A stretch of DNA of 7,348 nucleotides from an uncultured Halieaceae bacterium. Lineage in GTDB: Bacteria; Pseudomonadota; Gammaproteobacteria; Pseudomonadales; Halieaceae. The notes below the pieces were generated by a model. It saw only the letters and a list, made by a program, of their open reading frames with translations. It did no database searches and was not told where the DNA came from. The translations under genes and the position numbers were made by a program. The stretch spans positions 1 through 7,348 of the forward strand of contig CAJXZI010000096.1 of assembly GCA_913063005.1 (NCBI GenBank), read 5' to 3'. Shown here piece after piece: positions 1 to 6,119 of this stretch (its first letter is position 1; each line of letters opens with the position of its first letter).

Positions 1-80
1 GGCTTTGGTGGTATGTAAAGTGTTTCATCCACGGAAACTATCCAATAGTATTGACACTATGCACAGTATGGAGCGCCAAC
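1..80. other. Window-edge leader with no identifiable gene
   Basis: All three forward frames were read. Frame 1 hits a stop at 16-18 after five codons, so it could be the extreme tail of an upstream gene. Frame 2 is open to a stop at 98-100. Frame 3 is open from the left edge straight into the following membrane-protein gene, so that frame gives no upstream stop to fix its start. None of the short peptides is recognisable. A TTGACA sits at 51-56, but there is no good -10 hexamer at the right distance. Confidence 0.4.
70..73 (+). promoter_or_regulatory. Ribosome binding site of the DUF2306-like gene
   Basis: GGAG lies 7 bases before the ATG at 81. It supports that start over the in-frame TTG at 51, which has no Shine-Dalgarno sequence in front of it. 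The first ten residues added by the TTG start also look unlike coding sequence for this family. Confidence 0.6.
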
Positions 81-827
81 ATGAGCCTGTCGACCCATAG
101 CATTTTCGAATCGCTGGTGATCATGCACATCATTACGGGGACCGTAGGACTCATCTCTGTCTGGGTTCCTATTGCGGGTCAGAAAGGCGGACAGCTTCAC
201 AGACAGGCGGGTAATATATTCATCACCAGCATGTTGACCACGGGACTTGTTGCAACGGGGATTTCGCTCACAACGCTGTCCGATCCAACGGGTACCCACC
301 CTCATCTTGCACAACACGAACTGTTTCAAGATCCGCAACTCATCGCAGGCATCTTTGGATGGATGATGCTGTACCTCGCCACATTGACGATCAACTTGGC
401 ATGGCATGGTTGGCTTTGTATGCGCAATAAACGAGAGCATCGTAAAAACGCTGCGTGGCACAATCTGCTTTTGCAAGCCGTGCTAACGGCCACATCAGCT
501 AACTGCTTTGTCCGCGGTTTCGAACTCAATCAACCGATGATGATGGGCATTGCCTTTGTGGGCTTTGCAACCGTGGCGACCAATCTGTGGTTCATCTACC
601 GAAAGCCGTCCTCGCCCAAAGCCCGAATCAAGGAGCACATTAAGTCACTGGTGGGTGCCGGCATTTCCGTCTACACCGCCTTCTTCGCGTTCGGCGCGGT
701 TCGCCTATTGCCAGAGATCGCACTCACCCCGGGACTTTGGGCCATCCCACTCGTAACGGGACTCGCATTAATCATTTACCACCAGCGAGCCGTGATGGCG
801 CCGCCTCGTCGCATCCAATCAACCTGA
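81..827 (+). CDS. Seven-helix membrane protein, DUF2306-like
   Basis: The product is a 248-residue, very hydrophobic inner-membrane protein of unknown function. About seven membrane segments are visible, roughly at residues 8-31, 44-66, 87-111, 125-144, 152-173, 187-209 and 218-234. After the first helix comes KGGQLHRQAG (35-44), which resembles the conserved 'KGG-x-x-HR-x-x-G' loop of DUF2306-type proteins. H16, H40 and H186 are candidate conserved histidines. The C-terminus is short and basic. ATG 81 was chosen because GGAG lies 7 bases upstream; the frame stays open to the window edge, so a longer protein is not excluded. The stop overlaps the crtD ATG by one base, implying one mRNA and coupled translation, and hence a possible link to carotenoid synthesis. 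The family call is from remembered motif pattern; no biochemical role is claimed. Confidence 0.8.
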   Translation: MSLSTHSIFESLVIMHIITGTVGLISVWVPIAGQKGGQLHRQAGNIFITSMLTTGLVATGISLTTLSDPTGTHPHLAQHELFQDPQLIAGIFGWMMLYLATLTINLAWHGWLCMRNKREHRKNAAWHNLLLQAVLTATSANCFVRGFELNQPMMMGIAFVGFATVATNLWFIYRKPSSPKARIKEHIKSLVGAGISVYTAFFAFGAVRLLPEIALTPGLWAIPLVTGLALIIYHQRAVMAPPRRIQST

Positions 828-2323
828 TGGCGAGGCGAGCGATCATTGTTGGTGCCGGTGCGGGCGGACTCGCCTCCGCTATCGAACTTGCTGCGGCCGG
901 CTGGCAAGTCGACATCTTTGAGGCACAGAGCGAGCCGGGTGGCAAAATGCACCAGCGCGAGGTGGGCGGCGTGGGTGTGGATGGTGGACCTACCGTGTTT
1001 ACCATGCATTGGGTATTCGAGCAGCTGTTCACGCGGGGAGGCAAACACTTCGATGATTGCGTGAACTTAACTGAGAGTCGCCGTCTAGCTCGACACGCGT
1101 GGACAGATGGCAGTCATCTCGACCTGTTTCACGATATCGATCAATCCAGTGAGGCGATTGCACGGTTTTCTGACGAGCAGAACGTTGCCGGCTATCAACG
1201 CTTTTGCAAGGACGGGGAGATCATTCACGGCTTACTCAAGGACAACTTCATGGCCTGCGCCCAGCCCTCCCCGGCCAAACTAGCTTATCGATTACTCAGG
1301 GATGGGGGTTCGAAGGCGCTTTCTGTCGCGCCTCATAAGTCCCTGTGGCAGTCGCTCGGTCGATACTTTAGCGATCCGCGGCTACGTCAGTTGTATGGTC
1401 GATATTCGACCTACGTGGGTTCATCGCCACTATTAACGCCATCGACCCTTATGCTCATTGCACACGTCGAGCGCCAAGGTGTTTGGTGTGTTGAGGGAGG
1501 CATGCGCGCGCTCGCCCACGCCATGGCCGATGTCGCTACCGAAAATGGGGCGACTTTTCACTACAACAGTTCGGTTCGGGAGATCATGGGTGATGAACGC
1601 AGCATTCGCGGGATCACACTTGAATCGGGAGAAACACATAAAGCTGACGTTGTAATCTTTAACGGTGACGCAGCCGCGTTAAGCGATGGACTGCTCGGTG
1701 AGCGGGTTCGGAAAGCGGTTCCACCGCGCGCACGCAAACAACGAGGCCTTTCAGCCATTACTTGGTGCATGCGGGCCGACACGTCGGGAATAGACCTCGA
1801 TCACCACAATGTTTTCTTTGCAGCAGATTACGAAAAGGAATTTTCGAGCATATTTGAGCAACGCGGCGTTTGCTCGGAGCCCACCGTATACGTTTGTGCG
1901 CAAGACCGAGTGAACGGCGAATGCAAATCCCCTAACGGCGAGCGTTTATTGTTACTTATCAACGCGCCTGCCGACGGCGATCACAAAGCGTGGACACCCA
2001 CAAAATTGCTAGAGCAGCGAGATCGAGCGTTGGACGTTATAAAGCGCGGCGGGGTAAACATCAATTTCGACGAAGAGAACTGCCTTGCGACCTGTCCCGA
2101 TGATTGGCACAGACGCTTTCCCGCAAGCGGTGGTTCACTCTACGGTGCAGCGTCGCACGGCATGTTCTCGAGCTTCAGTCGTGCTTCTGCAAAGACCAAT
2201 GTGCGTGGCTTGTATTTAGCGGGGGGCAGCGTGCACCCAGGTCCCGGAGTTCCCATGGCGACCTTGTCAGGCACACTGGCAGCACGTGAGATTCTCGGGC
2301 AAGTTGCTCAACATGTGGCGTAA
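827..2323 (+). CDS. crtD: 1-hydroxycarotenoid 3,4-desaturase CrtD
   Basis: This FAD-dependent carotenoid desaturase of the CrtI/CrtD family introduces the C-3,4 double bond into 1-hydroxylated carotenoids on the way to spheroidene or spirilloxanthin, acting at the membrane. The 498 residues match the usual CrtD length of about 490-510. The N-terminal dinucleotide-binding fold is clear: GAGAGG at 9-14 followed by an acidic residue, E32, at the end of strand 2. GGPTVFTMHWVFEQLF follows, as in CrtD proteins. The C-terminal FAD signature GLYLAGGSVHPGPGVPMATL occupies 461-480. The 'SVHPGPGVPM' form fits CrtD as well as CrtI; CrtD is preferred because the best CrtI candidate starts at 7051. The frame could begin at 737 inside the upstream gene, but ATG 827 (TGATG overlap) begins directly at the FAD fold and is preferred. 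There is no clear Shine-Dalgarno sequence, which fits translational coupling. Confidence 0.88.
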   Translation: MARRAIIVGAGAGGLASAIELAAAGWQVDIFEAQSEPGGKMHQREVGGVGVDGGPTVFTMHWVFEQLFTRGGKHFDDCVNLTESRRLARHAWTDGSHLDLFHDIDQSSEAIARFSDEQNVAGYQRFCKDGEIIHGLLKDNFMACAQPSPAKLAYRLLRDGGSKALSVAPHKSLWQSLGRYFSDPRLRQLYGRYSTYVGSSPLLTPSTLMLIAHVERQGVWCVEGGMRALAHAMADVATENGATFHYNSSVREIMGDERSIRGITLESGETHKADVVIFNGDAAALSDGLLGERVRKAVPPRARKQRGLSAITWCMRADTSGIDLDHHNVFFAADYEKEFSSIFEQRGVCSEPTVYVCAQDRVNGECKSPNGERLLLLINAPADGDHKAWTPTKLLEQRDRALDVIKRGGVNINFDEENCLATCPDDWHRRFPASGGSLYGAASHGMFSSFSRASAKTNVRGLYLAGGSVHPGPGVPMATLSGTLAAREILGQVAQHVA

Positions 2324-3174
2324 AAATTCTCTATCGCTGACACAGTCTCTTCTGGACGTTCCCAATGTGGCATTCCCAAGCTTGGGGCGACACGGTGAAA
2401 TTGCCAATGAGTGGCGTTCTCAAAATCAGAAAACCGCTCAAAAGACACGTTCGGGTCACGATCGTAAATCACCAAAACCGGCACATCGAGGCGACGATAA
2501 AGGGTCTCTACCGCATTCTCGGTAAACAACCCCATCGACAAAAACTGCAACGGCATAACGTGCGCGTTGGCCACTTTTGTCGTTTTCAAGGCATAGCTCA
2601 CGAGCTCATTCGGAATAAATCCCGAAAAATTCATTCCGTAGAAATACCGGATACTTCGCTCAGTGCGAAGCAGCTTAAAGGCCTGCCGCCCGAACCCTGC
2701 AAACCCAAAGACTCGCTTCAGACGTTGCTGAGCTTTCTTGGAAGGCGTTCCACGCGTGGAAAACCCCGTTGGCGAGATAAACGTGACGCTGCGCACCTTC
2801 GCACCAAATTCCGTGATCGCTCGTGCGACAAACTCGCAGCCTAGCGAGAGCGCAACGACGTCTGGCACTTCATCTCCGGGTAATGCTTGGATCATTGCCG
2901 CGATCTCGCGCGCGAAATCCTCGGGCGTGAACTCACCTACGTTTAGTTCTGATCGGCCGAAGCCGGGTAAATCAGGGGCAAAAACAGGTCGCGATAGTTG
3001 AAAATACTTGAAGAGCGGCTTTAGTTCGATGGCACTGGGGGCAGCATTGATGCTGTGGACAAATAAGACAGGCCTGCCATCCTCATCTGCGGAACAGTAC
3101 CAGTAAAGTCGGTGCCCGAGACATCCACCAAAGTATTCGCCTCCGCAATCAATAGCGTCGTCTAGTTGATGCAT
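2308..3174 (-). CDS. Alpha/beta hydrolase of unknown substrate
   Basis: The 288-residue protein has the alpha/beta hydrolase fold in the expected order. Strand 3 and the oxyanion region are PVLFVHSINAAPS (35-47), with HS where HG is usual. DLPGFGRSE is at 68-76. The nucleophile elbow is VVALSLGCEF (106-115) with Ser110, so the classic G-x-S-x-G has become A-L-S-L-G. The likely acid is D240 (or D238) in VLVIYDRDP, and the likely base is H270 in GMPHWERPEE. The triad therefore looks complete. Residues 137-200, rich in Lys, Arg and Phe, form the cap. No signal peptide is seen. ATG 3174 has AAGGAG 9 bases upstream. The gene is divergent from bchI and convergent with crtD, overlapping the crtD end by 16 bases. 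It is not BchO, which is present separately at 6120. An esterase or ester/lactone hydrolase is possible, but no substrate can be assigned. Confidence 0.85.
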   Translation of the reverse strand: MHQLDDAIDCGGEYFGGCLGHRLYWYCSADEDGRPVLFVHSINAAPSAIELKPLFKYFQLSRPVFAPDLPGFGRSELNVGEFTPEDFAREIAAMIQALPGDEVPDVVALSLGCEFVARAITEFGAKVRSVTFISPTGFSTRGTPSKKAQQRLKRVFGFAGFGRQAFKLLRTERSIRYFYGMNFSGFIPNELVSYALKTTKVANAHVMPLQFLSMGLFTENAVETLYRRLDVPVLVIYDRDPNVSFERFSDFENATHWQFHRVAPSLGMPHWERPEETVSAIENFYATC

Positions 3175-3183
3175 CTCTCACCA

Positions 3184-3189
3184 CTCCTT
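3184..3189 (-). promoter_or_regulatory. Ribosome binding site of the alpha/beta hydrolase
   Basis: Read on the minus strand, this is AAGGAG, a near-perfect Shine-Dalgarno sequence 9 bases before the ATG at 3174. It is the strongest ribosome site in the window and fixes this start. Confidence 0.75.
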
Positions 3190-3267
3190 GTCCTCGCCTA
3201 TCTATACGTGGCTTGGCACGTCCGGACTAACGATCAAGAAAAAATAAATAAATTTTGACAAATTTTA

Positions 3268-3285
3268 TGTTTAAATAAAGTGACA
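3268..3285. promoter_or_regulatory. PpsR/CrtJ-type operator upstream of bchI
   Basis: The sequence TGTTTAAATAAAGTGACA fits TGT-N12-ACA exactly, the recognition pattern known for the oxygen/light-responsive repressor PpsR (CrtJ) in purple bacteria. It lies 67 bases before the bchI start and 93 bases before the divergent hydrolase start, and overlaps the candidate -10 of bchI, as expected for a repressor site. Because the motif is symmetric it could act on both directions. The match is seen directly; binding is inferred. A second exact match before crtI strengthens the call. Confidence 0.75.
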
Positions 3286-3316
3286 CTAATAGGGCTAATC
3301 TCAATTAAGCCCATAT

Positions 3317-3334
3317 GCCTGTTATAAAACAGGC
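3317..3334 (+). repeat. Perfect 7-bp inverted repeat in the bchI leader
   Basis: GCCTGTT and AACAGGC flank an ATAA loop, forming an uninterrupted stem that ends 18 bases before the bchI ATG. It has no following T-run, so it does not look like a terminator. It could be a small mRNA hairpin next to the ribosome site or an operator half-site pair. Function is unknown. Confidence 0.5.
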
Positions 3335-3340
3335 CGATTT

Positions 3341-3346
3341 GGGGGA
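3341..3346 (+). promoter_or_regulatory. Ribosome binding site of bchI
   Basis: GGGGGA lies 6 bases before the ATG at 3353 and supports that start, which begins the protein close to the conserved 'YPF-x-AIVGQ' motif of BchI. Confidence 0.6.
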
Positions 3347-3352
3347 ATTATC

Positions 3353-4369
3353 ATGACCGTAGCGTATCCCTTCACGGCGATCGTCGGGCAGGATGATATG
3401 AAGCTGGCACTTGCCATTGCAGCGGTAGACCCCGGCATTGGGGGTGTATTGGTATTTGGTGAGCGCGGTACCGGCAAGTCGACGACGATTCGTGCACTGG
3501 CACAGCTACTTCCCAAAATTTCCGCAGTGAAAGGCTGTCCCTATAATTGCGACCCTGAGGCATCACAAAAAAACCTCTGTCCCAGTTGCCAAAAAAACAG
3601 CGGTCCGAAAGCCCACAAAATTGCCATTCCGGTCGTAGACCTTCCTTTGGGCGCTACGGAGGATCGTGTACTGGGCGCCTTGGATATCGAAAAGGCTATT
3701 CACAGTGGCGAGAAGGCCTTCCAACCCGGCCTGCTTGCAGCGGCCAATCGGGGCTTTTTATATATCGATGAGGTAAATTTACTCGAGGACCATATTGTTG
3801 ATGCGCTTCTCGACGTTGCGGCTTCGGGCATAAATGTCGTGGAGAGAGAGGGCTTAAGCATTCGTCACCCTGCCAGATTCGTTCTTGTTGGAAGTGGCAA
3901 CCCTGAAGAGGGGGAGCTACGACCGCAACTTTTAGATCGCTTTGGACTCTCGCTTGATGTGCGGACACCGCGCGATATTCCAACTCGCGTCGAAATCATC
4001 AAGCTACGTGATGCTTTCGATCTCGACCCTGAAGGCTTCAGCAAACGATTTTCTCGAAAAGAGGGTGCGCTCCGACGCAAAATTGATGCCGCAAGAGAAG
4101 TGGTTGAAAGCGTTGATGTACCGGCTGAAGTACTGGAGAAGGCGGCTGAGCTTTGTTTGGCACTGGGAACTGACGGACTTCGCGGCGAACTTACCCTCAT
4201 CAGAAGCGCTCGCGCCCTCGCTGCTCTCGAAAGCTCTGATGCGGCTAACATGAACCACCTCAAACAGGTCGCCCTGTTTGTCCTGCGCCATCGCTTGAGG
4301 CGCGATCCTATGGATGAGTCCAGTGCCGATGCTCGCGTCGAGCGAACTATCGCAACCGTCCTCCCCTGA
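3353..4369 (+). CDS. bchI: Magnesium chelatase AAA+ ATPase subunit BchI
   Basis: BchI is the ATPase motor of magnesium chelatase. With BchD it drives ATP-dependent insertion of Mg2+ into protoporphyrin IX bound to BchH, the first committed step to bacteriochlorophyll, in the cytosol. The 338 residues are close to the usual 335-350. YPFTAIVGQDDMKLAL (5-20) opens the AAA+ module. Walker A is GERGTGKST (36-44) and Walker B is GFLYIDE (134-140). The sensor-1 region is VGSGNPEEGELRPQLLDRFG (179-198), with R196 the likely arginine finger. Sensor 2 is GLRGELTLIRSARALAAL (275-292). A four-cysteine insert (C62, C66, C76, C79) follows the Walker A helix; it is absent from the Rhodobacter protein as I recall it but occurs in other BchI proteins. 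It is the first gene of bchI-bchD-bchO, behind a PpsR-type box, and its end overlaps bchD by 56 bases. Confidence 0.97.
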   Translation: MTVAYPFTAIVGQDDMKLALAIAAVDPGIGGVLVFGERGTGKSTTIRALAQLLPKISAVKGCPYNCDPEASQKNLCPSCQKNSGPKAHKIAIPVVDLPLGATEDRVLGALDIEKAIHSGEKAFQPGLLAAANRGFLYIDEVNLLEDHIVDALLDVAASGINVVEREGLSIRHPARFVLVGSGNPEEGELRPQLLDRFGLSLDVRTPRDIPTRVEIIKLRDAFDLDPEGFSKRFSRKEGALRRKIDAAREVVESVDVPAEVLEKAAELCLALGTDGLRGELTLIRSARALAALESSDAANMNHLKQVALFVLRHRLRRDPMDESSADARVERTIATVLP

Positions 4370-6107
4370 ACTCGAAGCCTCGAGTTTATGGCGTGATGCG
4401 CAGCTGGCAGCTGCTGTCATAGCCGTTACTGGATACCAGTGCGGGGGGGTCCGCGTATCCGCACAACCGGGCCCTGTCAGAGACTTTTGGGTTGCAATGC
4501 TCGAGGATCTTCAGCAGGCACCCACTCGCAAGATCCCGCCTAGCACCGCAACTGATCGCTTGCTTGGCGGTATGGATATCACCGAAAGCATGCGTCTTGG
4601 CAAACCTGTATTAGCAACAGGCGTTCTTTCTGAATGTCATCAGCGAACTGTTGTAATGCCCATGGCGGAACGACTCCCCAAAGAGTATTCAGGCCATTGG
4701 TGTGCCGCGCTGGACTTCGGAAAAATCAACGTAGCGCGAGATGTCCTGACGAGCACCACAAACGCAGCCATCACTCTGATCGCCTTAGACGAAGGTATTG
4801 ATGAGGAAGCGCCTCCGGCAGCGTTATTGGAGCGCTTGGCGCTAAACATCCATCTGGACCCCATATCCATTCATGGCGTTGATGACACCGCCTTTAGCCC
4901 CTCGGATATCGTCAGAGTCAGAAATCAAATCAGCCTTCACCCGGCTAATGATGCGACCATAAAATTGCTCGCGGAGCTCGCCGCATCGTTAGGCGTGCAT
5001 TCAACACGCTCACTCCTTTTCTCGGTGACTGTATGCAGAGCAATTGCGCTCCTTCTCGAACTGCCTGAAACCCACGAAGACGTCATTGCCTCGGTGATTC
5101 GCCTTGTTCTTCTCCCGCGCGCAACTCAGCTACCACAGCAAGAAGCCCCCGAACCACCGATGGAAGAACAGCAGCCAGAGACAACCGAGGAAAATGAGTC
5201 CAAAGCACAGCCCACCGCGCCCCCCGGTGATACTGAGGAAATGGTTCAAGCCGCGACAGCGACGCTCCCCCCCGAAGTTCTCACCATGCTGCTGAGCCGA
5301 GCGGAACGAAGCCGCCAACGCCAAAATAAAGCAGGTAGCGCCGGCCATCTATCTCAAGATAAGCAGCGCGGCAGGCCCGTGGGTGTCCGTCGCGGTGATA
5401 TCAAACGCGGGCATCGCGTGGACATTCCCGCCACTCTTCGAACCGCAGCGCCATTCCAATCGGCCCGAGCTCGCTGGGACAATTCAAACAACTCCAAGCG
5501 TGGTCTTTACATAGAACCAGCAGACATTCGCGTTAAGCGCTTCGAACAGCGAAAGTCGAGCGTCATGATTTTTGTTGTCGACGCATCGGGGAGTAGCGCT
5601 TACCAGCGCATGGCAGAGGCAAAAGGCGCTATTGAGCTGATACTCGCAGACTGTTACTCGCACCGCACAGAGGTTGCATTAATTGCGTTCAAGGGCGAGA
5701 GCGCAGAATTGCTCTTGCCACCCACTCGCTCACTCGTCCGCGCCAAGCGAACCTTGGCACAGCTGCCTGGTGGTGGAGGTACACCCATGGGCGCCGCGCT
5801 ACAAGCCATGCATGAACTCGCGATGTCAGTGGCTGCTTCAGGTGCGACACCCAGCTTTATCTTGCTCACTGATGGCGCTGCAAACGTTGCGAGAGATGGC
5901 ACCAAAAGTCGCAGTGCCGGAACCGAAGATGCCATAAACGCTGCAAAGGCCGTTGCGGGAGCAGACTATCGCGGCATCCTCATCGATACGGCAATCCGCC
6001 CCAGCTCTCGGGCTAACGATCTTGCAACCGCGCTGGATGCGGTCTACCTACCCCTGCCAAACGCATCGGCTGAGTCGATCAACGACTCTGTTCGCGCACT
6101 CAACTGA
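4314..6107 (+). CDS. bchD: Magnesium chelatase subunit BchD
   Basis: BchD is the non-motor AAA+/VWA subunit of magnesium chelatase; it assembles with BchI and couples ATP hydrolysis to Mg insertion by BchH. At 597 residues it is somewhat longer than the roughly 560 of Rhodobacter. The N-terminal AAA+-like domain (about 25-270) begins LWRDAQLAAAVIAV and has GGVRVSAQPGPVRD where a Walker A would be, so the ATP site is degenerate, as is usual for BchD. A Pro/Glu/Gln-rich linker (about 273-310) follows, then a basic segment, then the VWA domain (about 415-597). MIDAS residues are intact: DASGS (D423, S425, S427), T490 in GGGGTPMG and D520 in LLTDGAAN. The start is uncertain: ATG 4314 overlaps bchI by 56 bases, and ATG 4310 (other frame) and ATG 4329 lie nearby; 4329 would drop five residues. 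Ribosome loading is probably coupled to bchI. Confidence 0.95.
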   Translation: MSPVPMLASSELSQPSSPELEASSLWRDAQLAAAVIAVTGYQCGGVRVSAQPGPVRDFWVAMLEDLQQAPTRKIPPSTATDRLLGGMDITESMRLGKPVLATGVLSECHQRTVVMPMAERLPKEYSGHWCAALDFGKINVARDVLTSTTNAAITLIALDEGIDEEAPPAALLERLALNIHLDPISIHGVDDTAFSPSDIVRVRNQISLHPANDATIKLLAELAASLGVHSTRSLLFSVTVCRAIALLLELPETHEDVIASVIRLVLLPRATQLPQQEAPEPPMEEQQPETTEENESKAQPTAPPGDTEEMVQAATATLPPEVLTMLLSRAERSRQRQNKAGSAGHLSQDKQRGRPVGVRRGDIKRGHRVDIPATLRTAAPFQSARARWDNSNNSKRGLYIEPADIRVKRFEQRKSSVMIFVVDASGSSAYQRMAEAKGAIELILADCYSHRTEVALIAFKGESAELLLPPTRSLVRAKRTLAQLPGGGGTPMGAALQAMHELAMSVAASGATPSFILLTDGAANVARDGTKSRSAGTEDAINAAKAVAGADYRGILIDTAIRPSSRANDLATALDAVYLPLPNASAESINDSVRALN

Positions 6108-6108
6108 C

Positions 6109-6112
6109 GGAG
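6109..6112 (+). promoter_or_regulatory. Ribosome binding site favouring a TTG start for bchO
   Basis: GGAG lies 7 bases before TTG 6120 and directly after the bchD stop. The nearest in-frame ATG (6135) is 22 bases away and has no Shine-Dalgarno sequence of its own, so the site decides for TTG. Confidence 0.55.
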
Positions 6113-6119
6113 TGTCAGA

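Larger units (their letters stand above)
3175..3352. promoter_or_regulatory. Divergent promoter region, hydrolase / bchI
   Basis: This 178-base intergenic region separates two divergent genes and must hold promoters for both. Its centre (about 3238-3280) is strongly AT-rich, with A-tracts and two copies of AAATTTT at 3250-3256 and 3260-3266, spaced 10 bases (one helical turn). A TTGACA at 3255-3260 is a candidate -35 for bchI. The best -10 match downstream, TAAAGT at 3276-3281, gives only a 15-base gap, so the promoter call is weak. On the minus strand TATAGA near 3193-3198 could be a -10 for the hydrolase, but its -35 is poor. Confidence 0.55.

Noticed and set aside
51..80. TTG start for the first membrane protein
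   Set aside because: There is no Shine-Dalgarno sequence before it, while ATG 81 has GGAG at a good distance. It remains possible because the frame is open to the window edge.
57..476. 139-codon minus-strand open frame opposite the membrane protein
   Set aside because: No motif and no good ribosome site; the plus-strand protein has consistent membrane helices.
737..826. 30-residue N-terminal extension of crtD in the open frame
   Set aside because: It lies wholly inside the membrane-protein gene, has no ribosome site, and the protein fold begins directly at the ATG at 827.
2365..2844. 159-codon open frame on the plus strand
   Set aside because: It is antisense to the alpha/beta hydrolase, which has a clear fold, triad and ribosome site; the plus-strand peptide is rich in Arg, Lys and His with no recognisable motif.
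3317..3334. Hairpin as a rho-independent terminator
   Set aside because: The stem is short, there is no following T-run, and it lies directly before the bchI start rather than after a gene.
4004..4420. 138-codon minus-strand open frame spanning the bchI/bchD junction
   Set aside because: It is a shadow of two well-supported genes and is Ser/Ala-rich without domain features.
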